From contig NC_067207.1 of NCBI RefSeq assembly GCF_026262505.1, forward strand, positions 9,144,082 through 9,208,081: a stretch of DNA of 64,000 nt, given 5' to 3'. The position numbers and the translations under genes were made by a program. The notes under the pieces were generated by a model that had not been told where the DNA came from, did not search any database, and was given only the letters and a program-made list of their open reading frames with translations. Source of the DNA: Trichomonas vaginalis G3 (lineage: Eukaryota > Parabasalia > Trichomonadida > Trichomonadidae). Below, one piece after another: positions 54,500 to 64,000 of the stretch (the first letter of the stretch is position 1; each line of letters opens with the position of its first letter).

Positions 54500-56128
54500 A
54501 TGTCGAAAGAAACAGCGTCTATGAGAGAAATACAACACAACCGACAACTCATTTTGCAAGCTCTAAATAAGAACACAACAAACTTTTCAAACTATTCTAA
54601 GATATCTGAGTCATTGAAAGAAGGAAACTTAAAACTGACATTAAACCCAATGACAGATGAGTTTCTATTTCAAGACAACAAGAACCATACTGTTTGTATA
54701 AATCCAACAAAAAGAACTTTAAACGAGAAACCTATAGATGAACTTCTTTTGAAAGCAGATGTTGACAACAAAGCTGACAAAGAATATGTCATTGAAAAAG
54801 TTCAAGAAGAACATGACAGAGCAGATGCAACATATGCAACGAAAGAACATACTCATCCTGAACTAGCGGACAAAACATATGTTGACAATAAAATGTCAAG
54901 TGAAGTGACAAGAGCTGAAAACGAATATTCTAAAAAGACTCATATACATACCATTGCAAATATTACAAACTTACAAGAAACCTTAAACAGGAAAAGTGAC
55001 GTTGGACATACACATTCTATATCTGAAATAACAGACTTAAACGTTAGCCTTGAAAAGAAAGCTGACAAAACATATGTCAACAGTGAGTTAGAGGAGAAGG
55101 TAGATAGGGGTTGTATGGCTAGTGCGTTAGTGAAGAAGGCAGATAAGGAATATGTGGATGAAAAAGACAATGAAATTAAAGAAAGGGTTGAATGGTATAA
55201 TGAACGGACATCGAAGATTTTAGAAGGTAAAGCCAATACAGGGTGGGTTTCAGGATGTTTAGACCTTAAAGCGGATAAGAACCATACACATACCATTGCA
55301 AATATTACAAACTTACAAGAAACCTTAAACAGGAAAAGTGACGTTGGACATACACACGATTTCTTCGCAACTGTTGGTATAGAAAATATTGAAGGAACGG
55401 TTGAAGAACCTGATGGAACTGGTGGGGATGTATTAAATTGGAAACCTCCTAACTTTCCACAAGGTTTAACATCGGAAGAAGACATAACAACGATGAGATA
55501 CATTAGATGTAGAAATGTCTATGTCATGGAGGATGAAAAAAAAGTTAAATTCACTGCTCAAGATTTATATGACAACAAAGCTGACAAAACATATGTTAAC
55601 GATGAGTTAGATAAGAAAGCTGACAAAACATATGTTAACGATGAGTTAGATAAGAAAGCTGACAAAACAGAGCTTCAAACGTTAAAGACAGAAATACTTC
55701 AAACACTATATCTATAGGTTCTATTTACACGTCAATGAACTCTACCAGACCAGAAGTAGTACTTGGTCTCGGAACTTGGACTCAAATAGTCGACAGGTTT
55801 TTTGTATTGTGCAAACTCTTCAAAGGAAACAGGCGGAAGTAAAACGATTTCAGGTGAAAACCTACCTGCACACAGTCACTACGTAGATTTAAGTACATCT
55901 CAAGCAGGTTGGCATAAGCATAAATTTTGGGATTGGCACGCCTTGAAAAAAGGTAAAGGATATGATGTTAAAGACGACGTTCAGTTTGCTATAAATTGTT
56001 ACTGGAGTGACACTCAGGGAGATGGAAACCATACACATCGCGTTACAGGATATACACAAACAACGGGACAAAGTAAAGACTACATGCCACCTTACATGAC
56101 AGTTTACGCATGGTATAGAATTGCTTAG
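54500..56128 (+). pseudogene. Phage-type tail-fibre protein of copy 2, broken
   Basis: It has more fibre repeats than copy 1: KADKTYVNDELDKKADKTY is present in tandem near the end of the stalk, and HTHTIANITNLQETLNRKSD occurs twice. The C-terminal head ends MPPYMTVYAWYR. Repeat number therefore differs between copies. Broken about once or twice. Confidence 0.75.
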
Positions 56129-57081
56129 TCGTCATTTTCAACTTCTTTAGCATATTCGTCAGGAGTTGTCTTATATTTGTTAGGAACTGTCTTTGAAAGT
56201 ATACCACCTTGAACTTTGACAAGTTTGAAACGAGGTCTGACAATAGTAGTTTTATCTTCTGCTTGCAGTCTGTACATTTTGCCATGTTTGCCTAAAACTT
56301 CATAATATTCTCTTGTATACTTTCTTCTATTTTTACGAACACGAATGTGAGTACCTGTCGAGTTCCCATTGTTGTCATAGTCAATAGTATTTTCATATGG
56401 GTCGCGTTTAGGTATTTCTATTTTTACTTTGTCACCTTTCTTAAGTTTGAAGCCTGGCATTCTTTCTTGTTTGTCTCTTTTGACTAAACTATTAAATATA
56501 TAGTCTTTCTCTAAGTCGGGGTTGTTTTTCATTTCTTCGGGGGAGTGGTTTCCCAAACCTTTTTGTTTACGGTTATTGTAAATATTTAAAACTTGTCTCA
56601 TCTTTGCCCATGGAGAAGTGTCTATATTTGTCGTCATATGACATTTCATTTGCTTCACCACCTTGTGGTTGGTTTAAGTCTCTTAAGATTTTTATACAAC
56701 TGTCAATGACCAAGAGCAGAATGGTTTTGGTCGACAATGAAATATTGTTTACATTTTTTGAACGCAGATAGTTTTTAATATCGTCTGATTTGAAAGAACT
56801 TTCACAGTCAATGTCAGTTTTGTTGGATGGTATTTGTCAACAAATATTGTCAAAGCAGTTTTCACATCTAAAATATTTTTGGACTGTAATGGTATGGCTT
56901 CACAGTATCTTGTGTTTTGACCGACAAATATTAGCCAGTATGGTGGTCCATCTTCTCTATACCTCGGAATGTTTTCCATGATATCCATAAACCAAGCATT
57001 TGGTGTTGAACTAAAGATTTTTACCATGAGTGCTTTCTTTGTCGCTTTAGAACATAGGGGTCCTTGTTTGGATTCGTCATT
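56125..57081 (-). pseudogene. rve integrase of copy 2, broken
   Basis: The counterpart of 41693-42595, with the same GPPYWLIFVGQNTRYCEAIP core and the same C-terminal basic domain. Broken, two or three breaks. Confidence 0.8.
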
Positions 57082-57097
57082 TTTTAACCCATAAGAA

Positions 57098-57497
57098 ATG
57101 GGTTTATTTGGCGCATTAGCAGGAGTTGCATCCAGATTTTTGCCCGCAGTGGGAACAATAGCCAGAGGTGCATTTGGAATTGGAAGGAAGATTTTGAGTA
57201 CATTAGGTATACTGAAAGAAAAGCACAACCTATTATACAAACTGTACAGAAAGGTTGGGAGGTAGCACGAGATGCAGCAAAATCTTATTCAAATCCTGAA
57301 ACAAGAGGAAAAGTTCAAGGATGGATGGACAATGTAGGAAGACAAGCAGGAAACTACTATAACAAAGCAATGACTACTATAACCAAGCAGGACACTACAT
57401 GGACCAAGGTGAAAGATTCTTTAACAGAGGATATAACCATGCACAACAGTGGGTAAACAATAACCAACCGCAACCACCTCAAACTTGGGGAATGTAA
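57098..57497 (+). pseudogene. Amphipathic 133-residue protein of copy 2, broken
   Basis: The counterpart of 41274-41675, with the MGLFGALAGV start. Broken about twice. Confidence 0.55.
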
Positions 57498-57516
57498 AGT
57501 TTTTTACTGAGATGAA

Positions 57517-57684
57517 ATGAACAATACAGCATTGAGACAAATGGGTTCAAGATGGATTTGTCGACTTCCAGCAGTTACACAACCACGTGTTTGTCAAGTT
57601 CTTCCTATACCTCAGGAAGTTTTAGACCGACTTAAAAACCTAAACAACCAGTTGAAAACAAACCAAACTAAAATTTTTTACTGA
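57517..57684 (+). CDS. 55-residue protein of copy 2
   Basis: The counterpart of 41102-41254, MNNTALRQMGSRWICRLPAV. Its stop TGA lies inside the ACTGAGATGAAATG leader of the next gene, so the two are tightly packed. It looks whole. Confidence 0.55.
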   Translation: MNNTALRQMGSRWICRLPAVTQPRVCQVLPIPQEVLDRLKNLNNQLKTNQTKIFY

Positions 57685-57690
57685 GATGAA

Positions 57691-58264
57691 ATGACCGAAG
57701 AAGTTGAAACGGTAGATTTGACACCACAAACAAAAAGTTCAGAACCATTGTCAAAACCTGTCAAAAGACTTACAGATGAAGAGAAAATTCAATAATAGAA
57801 GTGCCAGGTCTGGAAATACAAACCCTAACTATAAAGTCACTTTTCATAGAAATGGAACGGCTAGTATCTCAAAAAGAAACAGACTCTCACAATAAAATAT
57901 TGAAGTCTGAAGGAGCTTTCGAGACAACAGATGGAAAAGTTTACTTCACTGACCAACAGTTCATTATAGAACATCTCATTGACTTAGAGTCGAAATATTC
58001 TAAACTTTAACAACAAAACACAAAAAGTTGAGGAAAACAAAACAAATGGCATATGATATTACGAAGATGTTGACGACACAACCATACCTGCAAGTGAGGT
58101 AAAGTCAGAGGAACCGAAAAGTGACGAAAAACCAATAGAAGAAGGGAAGCCACAAACTGAAGAAAACCAAAACAAAGGTTAGTTTCCAAACTAAACCAAG
58201 CCAACCTTCATTAGCTGGTATGGTTGGCGTCAAAGACTTTTGGCAGCGGGTGGTTACGTAAAGT
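57691..58264 (+). pseudogene. Acidic/helical protein of copy 2, broken
   Basis: The counterpart of 40498-41082. It starts MTEEVETVDLTPQTKSSEP. Broken several times. Confidence 0.5.
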
Positions 58265-58292
58265 AAAGAAAAAATTTTTTTTTTTTATAAAA

Positions 58293-58601
58293 ATGCCCCC
58301 GTATAGAATGGATAGAAGGTCTGCTAGAATAAAAGCAGAGTTAGAAAGATATGGTTGGAGAGTTTCAAAGAAGTTTAAATATAGGAAGGGAAGACCCATA
58401 AAAGTCTATGACAAATTGTCTGGTCTTCGCTATGAAATGGACTTAGAAACAGCACGCGCAAATTATCCAAACAGATTAGAGAGGTTAGAAGAAGAACGTC
58501 TTATGGACATGCCTTTCGATGTTAGTGAGCCTCAAGTTGAAGGACACGAACGGCTTTGCCAGATTCTACTGGAAAACATGACGAACAATTGCATCCTTTG
58601 A
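58293..58601 (+). CDS. Small basic protein of copy 2
   Basis: It starts MPPYRMDRRSARIKAELER and is rich in Arg, Lys and Tyr, with a helix DLETARANYPNRLERLEEE. It may bind nucleic acid. The last 15 residues or so may not be original, because the next gene overlaps. Confidence 0.5.
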   Translation: MPPYRMDRRSARIKAELERYGWRVSKKFKYRKGRPIKVYDKLSGLRYEMDLETARANYPNRLERLEEERLMDMPFDVSEPQVEGHERLCQILLENMTNNCIL

Positions 58602-59025
58602 GAAGGAAAAAAGGAAAAGGTGAAGACAAACATGCTCCCATGGAAAGAACAAGATATGCATATGAAAAGTACCGTGAAGTTAGAAGTCAAATTACATCTG
58701 GTCGAACCTTTACAGTAAACTTTGACGAAGGAAAGAACAAAGAAGGCTTCATGGGTGTACTTGCTGCCATACAAGATGGAAATAAGAAAGGATACAATCT
58801 CAGATTGACCATAACAGATTTGGATGGTCAATTTACTATGCACATGGCAATGTCACAACAGCTGCAATGCTTCTTGACGCTTTCAAGACTACAAAGAGAG
58901 AACAAATGGTTGACTCCGACTCAGACATTTTGAATGCAATTGAAGGAATTGCAAGTGTAAAATTTGAATGGTACCAACCTAACCCTCAAGCAGTCAGACA
59001 ACATGCTGGATACTTCCCTTCATAA
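58556..59025 (+). pseudogene. Polinton protein before the polymerase, broken
   Basis: Starts near MPDSTGKHDEQLHPLRRKKG. A folded part has RTFTVNFDEGKNKEGFMGVL and YNLRLTITDLDGQFTMH. No family is recognised. It is absent from copy 1. Broken about once or twice. Confidence 0.45.
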
Positions 59026-59031
59026 ATAAGT

Positions 59032-60437
59032 CTGACATTGACTTGACAAGGTATGGAATTTACAATTCAATTGAAACAATTGTCAATGAACCTTGCATTC
59101 TTACATGTCTCAGGAACTCTGGTCTTGTTACAGAAGAGAAGATGAAGTATCTTGAGTCATGTGTGAAGACAAGGTACATTCTCAGAGGTCAATTGGCAAA
59201 AATTGCACCGTTGGCAAATGTCAATATCCGAGTCAACATACCTACAGCTAAAGGTTCTTCACATGACGACTATGTTGTTGAGTTCAATTTACCATGGTTG
59301 AAGATTGCAATTGTCCACAACCACTTCATGTTGAACGAAAGTCTTACAACCCATTGTTCGGAAAAGGCAAGTGCAACATTGTCAGAGCTGTAAACATTCT
59401 TTTCGAGAAAGGTTTGTTGGAACCAATTCCAGATGACAAGCTGACAGAAACTTTTGTACCAAAAGACGAAAACAAACTTTTCATTGTTAGCAAGACCAAA
59501 AGTTGTTCCAGACAAAGTTCTAGTACAAAAGAAGTACACAATTCCAAAAGGAGTTGGATTGTTCGGATACCAACCTGAACCAGAAGAACTTCCAATGAGG
59601 TTGCAAGAACTTCAAGATGCTATAAAAACTTCCATTGAGACATCCAATTGACGTCAAATTGTATTGGAGAGCATCTGAGTTAGGTCAGAAGGTTTTATAT
59701 GAAACAGGTTGCTTCGACGATGTTTATGAGATAACAGGAGAAGTTTCTCAGAAGATAAGAGACTCACTTGAATTTCCACAAACTGGACCAATTGGTTGCG
59801 ACAAGTTCGACTCATATGAAAAGATATACTATGTCGACCTTAACGCTGCGTACATGAGGTTTGTCCAATATATCCACTGGAATTCCAAACGAAGATGGTG
59901 AGTTCCAGGAAGGAACTATACAGTTGGAAAAGTCATACAACAACTGTATGATATTAGGAAAGCTTCAAACCCCAAACTTGCAATGACACTCAAATTGCTT
60001 ATGAATTCGACATGGGGATATTCCATAAGAAACCTCAAGAGATGAAGAGTAAACATTATGAGAAGGTCGACAACTTTGTTGAAAGGTTTTCTCCTTTTGT
60101 TTTGAAGTACGAATTCACTCAAGGTCAAAGTGGCTTAGTAACCACATTAAAACCTATTGTCGAACATTGGTCTTACCCTCAGTTCGCAAAGGCAGTCCTT
60201 GACAACTACAACAAATTCTTCTCGAAGTCAAATCCAAAGTGAAGGTTTACTATGAGAACATCGATGCACTCATGACGAACGAAGAAGGCTATAACAAACT
60301 CATTGAAATGGGCATGGTCGGTGAAAAGATGGGTCAATTCAAATTACAAAATTTTCACCGAAGTTCATGTCCTCTCCAAGCGTAAGTACTGGGGCATACT
60401 TGAAGACGGCACAGAAATAAAACATTGCATGAAGTAA
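59032..60437 (+). pseudogene. Protein-primed-type family B DNA polymerase remnant
   Basis: Short frames carry IYYVDLNAAYMRF, which fits polymerase motif A, and KLLMNSTWGYS, which fits motif B (K...NSxYG). The order and position are those of the Polinton polymerase. The region is only about 1.4 kb, shorter than a full Polinton polymerase, and is broken with several breaks. Copy 1 has no trace of it. Confidence 0.65.
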
Positions 60438-60444
60438 AAAATTT

Positions 60445-60552
60445 TTATTCGAATTTGAATCGGACAGGTCGAGTTACACCATTCTTGGTCTCAAACTCAT
60501 ATATAACCTGTTTGTTTGTATTTTCGTCGACTATGACACGAGACACGAACAT
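60445..60552 (-). CDS. 35-residue Polinton frame, unknown
   Basis: Starts MFVSRVIVDENTNKQVIYEF; beta-rich with a regular alternating pattern. Too short to call with certainty. It lies tail to tail with the polymerase remnant. Confidence 0.35.
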   Translation of the reverse strand: MFVSRVIVDENTNKQVIYEFETKNGVTRPVRFKFE

Positions 60553-60582
60553 TGACCAAACGGACAAAAAGTGTCATTTCAG

Positions 60583-60834
60583 ATGGTCCCGCAGCCAATC
60601 GCATTCGAGCACTTCGAAGAAGCCTTACGTTCCAAGGGAGAGGGTGTCTGGTGCAAGGCAGAGGTCATGAGACTCTACGAGCAGTACATCCTCAATGCCT
60701 GGGAGGACAAATCGTCCTTGGATTGGCAATTCTACCAACTCCTCTGGGACGACCTCCTACGCAACTGGGATGACGAAAGAGTCCAATTCAGGTCAGGAAC
60801 TACTTGTCCAAATTCCCTTAATTTAACTACTTAA
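60583..60834 (+). CDS. Polinton 83-residue protein, unknown
   Basis: Starts MVPQPIAFEHFEEALRSKGE and is rich in Trp and acidic residues, with a helix DKSSLDWQFYQLLWDDLL. It is preceded by a TCATTTC motif. GC content is higher than in the flanks. No family is recognised and copy 1 lacks it. Confidence 0.5.
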   Translation: MVPQPIAFEHFEEALRSKGEGVWCKAEVMRLYEQYILNAWEDKSSLDWQFYQLLWDDLLRNWDDERVQFRSGTTCPNSLNLTT

Positions 60835-60879
60835 TGAACTAAACACCTAAATTTACTCGGGTTTCCCCCTAAAATAAAA

Positions 60880-61385
60880 TTTTTTACTCTTAGAACCACT
60901 CGAGGTTCTCCTTACGGTTGTTGAGCTTGTCACCGTCAATGTGTCTGACCTTCGTCTTCTTGTTGGATTTGGAACCCATTGAATTGCGACAAGCTTGCCC
61001 ATGGAGATTGAACCGCGATTCCGAAGGTTAAGGTTCAAGTGTCCCAAGTTGTTGAGGACTGGGTAAGAACCTTGCCTGTCTCCTTGTTGCGGATTTTGTA
61101 TGGGTAGGGTTGGGAAATTTCGTAACTGTCATCGGCAACAAGGGTTGCCCAAACTTCCTTTCTTCGTGTTTCTCTTTTCTTCTCTTCTTCTTCTTCTTCT
61201 CTTCTTCTTCGTGTTTCTTCTTCTTCGAAAATTCCTTCTTCAATTTGGTACTCACGAATTACGGTGTTGGAGGTTCTGTCCTTTCCGAGTACCTTCCAGA
61301 TGGCGTCTATCTCTTCGAAGAAACGGTAGATGAGTCTGGCAAGGTCTCGGTTCTCTCTCGCGTAAATGCGCAAGGTTTCCGTCAA
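60880..61385 (-). pseudogene. HNH-type endonuclease remnant in copy 2
   Basis: A minus-strand trace with KVRHIDGDKLNNRKENLEW, an HNH_3 motif, preceded by a Glu/Arg-rich coiled coil (61130-61230) and a small beta domain (YPYKIRNKETGKVL). It differs from the HNH gene of copy 1. Broken two or three times. Confidence 0.5.
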
Positions 61386-61390
61386 ATCAT

Positions 61391-61594
61391 TCAGGCTTTC
61401 TCATTGGAAGCTTGGTTCATGAGGAACTCACCTTTAAGTCCCTTCATCTCTTCCATAAGACTACTTTGGAGAGTCTTAACGGTGTTTGTCAGATGAGCTT
61501 TCAAATTCAAAATTTGAATTTGAACTGGGCGCTTGTCTGGCAACATTGAAAGGACATCTGCCATTGTGTTCGGCTTCGGTGCTTGTTCGGACAT
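61391..61594 (-). CDS. Polinton 67-residue helical protein
   Basis: Starts MSEQAPKPNTMADVLSML and has an amphipathic helix. It lies directly upstream of the HNH remnant on the same strand. Unknown function. Confidence 0.4.
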   Translation of the reverse strand: MSEQAPKPNTMADVLSMLPDKRPVQIQILNLKAHLTNTVKTLQSSLMEEMKGLKGEFLMNQASNEKA

Positions 61595-61670
61595 CGAAAA
61601 AATGAAGTGGTTTGAGAATGACGGTTTTACTTCAAAAAGCTTGTTATGACGGTTAAGTCATACAACAAGT

Positions 61671-62021
61671 TTAAAATAATATCTTGTTCTTCTTCTGAAC
61701 GTTTGTTGTCTCTTCCGATAAAAGTTTGAACATGAGAACCAAAAAACGTTTTTTGAGATTGCGGAAGAGTTCAGGCAAACGTTCATATTCTGGATATGTT
61801 GGGAGCAGTTCAAAACATCTGAGCTGACTTTCGGACAAAATTGGGACAATGTCAGAAAATTCATCTTTGGTCGGACTGCATGAAGGTAAGTCCCTTACAT
61901 GTAAGTAGCTCTGGTAAAGTCTTCTCATTTCTGCTAACTTTTGGAGTATAGCTTCGTAGTTTAGAAGTTTTAATTTTAATTGTCTTATTCCACTCTTGAC
62001 ATCTAAACGGTAAGTATCCAT
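61671..62021 (-). CDS. Polinton 116-residue helical protein
   Basis: Starts MDTYRLDVKSGIRQLKLKLL. Helix-rich, with Leu periodicity of a coiled coil at both ends. Unknown function; absent from copy 1. Confidence 0.45.
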   Translation of the reverse strand: MDTYRLDVKSGIRQLKLKLLNYEAILQKLAEMRRLYQSYLHVRDLPSCSPTKDEFSDIVPILSESQLRCFELLPTYPEYERLPELFRNLKKRFLVLMFKLLSEETTNVQKKNKILF

Positions 62022-62056
62022 GAGGTCAAGAGTAGCTTTGGTAGCTTTAAGTGGAG

Positions 62057-62209
62057 CTATCTGTTCCTTGACTCTGCAATTTTGGTTGCAATTGTGGTTT
62101 GAGCTCCTTCAAGTTCGCCGTCTATGTCGTTCTCAACGCCTTCAACCATGGCTTGAAACTCTTCATCGGTCCATTGAGATTGGTGTGGGACGAATTTAAC
62201 TTGCTTCAT
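62057..62209 (-). CDS. Polinton 50-residue acidic protein
   Basis: Starts MKQVKFVPHQSQWTDEEFQA, then an acidic helix. The next minus gene starts within 40 bases. It may be a small gene or the front of a broken one. Confidence 0.4.
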   Translation of the reverse strand: MKQVKFVPHQSQWTDEEFQAMVEGVENDIDGELEGAQTTIATKIAESRNR

Positions 62210-62239
62210 TCAAAAAATGAAAAAAAATGTTTTTACTCA

Positions 62240-62630
62240 AAACGTTAAGGTTGACTGAACTGGTTGGATGTCGCCTTCACAGGTTATGTAGAACGGCTGA
62301 CCCGAGAAGTGAAGGAGAGACTGAATTGCCAATTTCATATGGGGTAGGGGGTTCTCCTTGTTTGGTATTTTTTCCAAGGACGTTTGTTTAGGAACTTAAC
62401 AAGAGCTTCTCTTTTGGCGTCCTTTATGCGTCGTAGGCTGTCCCGTCTGGTATTTGAATTGGAATTCCAGTCGAAGTCTCGAGCTGAAGTGTAGACCTTC
62501 CAGAAATAGTGGTGAACTTGACCTTGGGCTTCATTACCCTGCGCAAGTACTGCTTAACAACTTCATTTATCTCTATAAGGTAAATTGCCTCGTCAAATCC
62601 TTCTGGCATTCCGAGTCCTTCCATCCGACA
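62240..62630 (-). pseudogene. Polinton gene remnant, unknown
   Basis: Minus-strand trace with MPEGFDEAIYLIEINEVVKQ and VKFTTISGRSTLQLET. It is probably broken at least once. No family is recognised. Confidence 0.4.
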
Positions 62631-62637
62631 GGAAAAT

Positions 62638-62878
62638 ATTTTCCCGACAACTGGAAAAATTTTCCCGACAACTGGAAAAAATTTCCCGACGACAGGAAGA
62701 ACTCTTCCAGTTGTCCGTCCGTAAACCATTCAAATTTTCGAAAATTGAGAACTTTTGGTCGAACTTCAGAAAAAGTTTTTCCTTCCGACAGGAAAGGTTT
62801 TTCCTTCCGACAGGAAAGGTTTTTCCTTCCGACAGGAAAGGTTTTTCCTTCCGACAGGAAAGGTTTTTCCTTCCGACG
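62638..62878. repeat. Hairpin-forming tandem repeats next to the Pro-rich gene
   Basis: About three units around TTCCCGACAACTGGAAAAA (62640-62700) and four full plus one partial 22-base unit CCTTCCGACAGGAAAGGTTTTT (62781-62878). CCTTCC and GGAAAGG can pair within a unit. They sit at the same gene edge as the 21-bp palindromic array of copy 1 but have a different sequence. Confidence 0.85.
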
Positions 62879-62894
62879 GTTAAGCCACAAACAG

Positions 62895-63475
62895 ATGTCC
62901 GACGTCCCACCAACCGAGCCCATATCCCAACCAGAAGAACCGAAAGCTGCAGAACACAACAGTCTCCTCAGCAACCTCAGTTCCAGCAAGTACCTCCGAT
63001 TTACTACCAATTTCCACCTCAATGTTACTACCCACCACAAGGCTTCCCGAACTACCCTCCTCCTCAGCCTATGCCTTACTTCCCCAACCCTTGGATGTTT
63101 ATGCAAAACCCTGCCCCACAATTCCAATCTCAATCCAAGAGAGACCAAGAGTTCGAGGAAGGTCTGAACCGCTTACGCAAAGAGTATGCTACTACCCCAA
63201 TGGAAGAAGACAGGCTCTCACTCTCTTCCCTCAAATCGACCGATTCGACTCGTACCACAGATTCGGTTCGTGACCGTGAAGACTACCTCAAGCAGTCTGA
63301 GAGACTCTTCATCCTACAACCATTTACAGTTGGAGCTCTCAAGAACATGCGCAATTACGAAGGTCAGACACCAGCTGGAGACCGTAAAACAGACGTACTC
63401 GCAAGAGCAGTCCAACTGGTCAAGACAAAGACCGAGATAGTCGACTTCATTCTTGCAGCTTGCCCATACAAGTAA
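62895..63475 (+). pseudogene. Pro-rich protein of copy 2, broken
   Basis: The counterpart of 37461-38042. The ATG at 62895 gives MSDVPPTEPISQPEEPK. The charged C-terminal domain SERLFILQPFTVGALKN is kept almost unchanged. Broken about once. Confidence 0.6.
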
Positions 63476-63503
63476 AAAAATAAACAATTACGAGTTAAAC
63501 TTT

Positions 63504-63704
63504 TTACTCTTTCTTTTCTGAGTTGTTTAGAGCTGGTTTCTCTTGTAGGAACCTTTCGTACTCTTCCATGGTCATGTAATTGCGAATTTGGTACGCAATT
63601 CCAGGTTCGTTGTTTTTGAACCTTACGTATGTAACGCTTCCATCCTCCTCAGGGAAGTAAGCTGCTAACATCTGACCAAGTTTTCTCGGTGACTCGGAGC
63701 TCAT
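63504..63704 (-). CDS. 66-residue protein of copy 2
   Basis: Near-identical to 37232-37432, starting MSSESPRKLGQMLAAYF. It looks whole. Confidence 0.6.
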   Translation of the reverse strand: MSSESPRKLGQMLAAYFPEEDGSVTYVRFKNNEPGIAYQIRNYMTMEEYERFLQEKPALNNSEKKE

Positions 63705-63748
63705 AAAATGTCACTTTTTAAACGTTAAGTTTTTAGTCTTATTTTACT

Positions 63749-63943
63749 TTACCCTTTGTTTACCCTTTGTTTGTCAAGGTAGTATTGGAGTGCAATTTCT
63801 CCAAATTCTCTGTGTCGGAGTTCTTCAGCATTTTCCAAGGTGTTCCTGGAGAACTCAAAGAAGTTGTCAAGAACATACTGCCATGCTGCTCTTCTGAGTT
63901 CGTCGGTATTTTGGAAGTGTTGCACCTTCGAGTCTTCGGACAT
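63749..63943 (-). CDS. 64-residue protein of copy 2
   Basis: Near-identical to 36997-37191, starting MSEDSKVQHFQNTDELRR. It looks whole. In copy 1 a 235-base stretch (36761-36996) and the repeat module lie upstream of the gene; here a TTCAAATTGT fragment like the ATPase end lies only about 40 bases upstream. Confidence 0.6.
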   Translation of the reverse strand: MSEDSKVQHFQNTDELRRAAWQYVLDNFFEFSRNTLENAEELRHREFGEIALQYYLDKQRVNKG

Positions 63944-64000
63944 GAAAAAATAACACTTTTTCTATTAAACCGTTTACAATTTGAATTTTGTTGCTGAATT

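Larger units (their letters stand above)
51852..64000. mobile_element. Polinton copy 2, inverted relative to copy 1, left the window
   Basis: It begins with A23 and the same terminal sequence as copy 1. The gene order from the methyltransferase to the 64-residue protein mirrors that of copy 1. It retains a family B DNA polymerase remnant and several small genes not found in copy 1. It is decayed: at least ten genes look broken, the polymerase with several breaks. The far end, including ATPase, capsid and helicase genes, lies beyond 64000, so a target duplication cannot be checked. Young by identity to copy 1. Confidence 0.9.

Overview
The window is nuclear DNA of a parabasalid protist, almost certainly Trichomonas (T. 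vaginalis or a close relative). It is AT-rich. The host genes are intronless and closely packed on both strands. Most host start codons have the trichomonad initiator TCA-Y-W-W a few bases upstream, and several stop codons overlap a TAAA poly(A) signal. The protein families are typical of the genus: BspA-like leucine-rich surface protein, ankyrin protein, glycine-rich surface protein and a very large HECT ligase. Two copies of one Polinton (Maverick) family are also present; this element family is known to be very abundant in T. vaginalis.

Host region A (1-24455) holds, in order: a small probably acylated protein; a short RhoGDI; a ZMYND12-like MYND/TPR protein of the axoneme; a VIT-VWA protein (-); an acidic coiled-coil protein (-); a four-helix membrane protein (-); an ankyrin-repeat protein; a broken glycine-rich protein gene (-) head to head with an open paralogue (+); a 2616-residue HECT E3 ligase (-); and a MOK-type CMGC kinase (-). 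ZMYND12 and MOK are both linked to cilia and flagella in other eukaryotes.

Polinton copy 1 (24462-46769, 22.3 kb) is complete end to end. It has a perfect 6-bp target-site duplication and inverted termini that begin with A25. Its parts are a large basic coiled-coil protein, major and minor capsid proteins, an SF3 helicase, a packaging ATPase, an rve integrase, a phage-type tail-fibre protein, a fibre-like protein, short amphipathic proteins and an N6-adenine DNA methyltransferase. Several genes are broken. A DNA polymerase is absent; where copy 2 has its polymerase block, copy 1 has palindromic repeats, a tRNA-like gene, a decayed fibre paralogue and an HNH endonuclease.

Host region B (46776-51851) holds an ER Hsp70 (BiP) and a BspA-like LRR surface protein, both on the minus strand.

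Polinton copy 2 (51852 to beyond 64000) lies in the opposite orientation, so the methyltransferase ends of the two copies face each other across 5 kb of host DNA. It repeats the gene order of copy 1 in mirror image at high protein identity, keeps a decayed family B DNA polymerase block, and leaves the window before the packaging ATPase. Both copies look young but decaying. The most unusual signals are the covarying hairpin in the termini, the phage-type tail-fibre module, the T5A...AAATG start-site motif shared by the element genes, and several large palindromic repeat modules.
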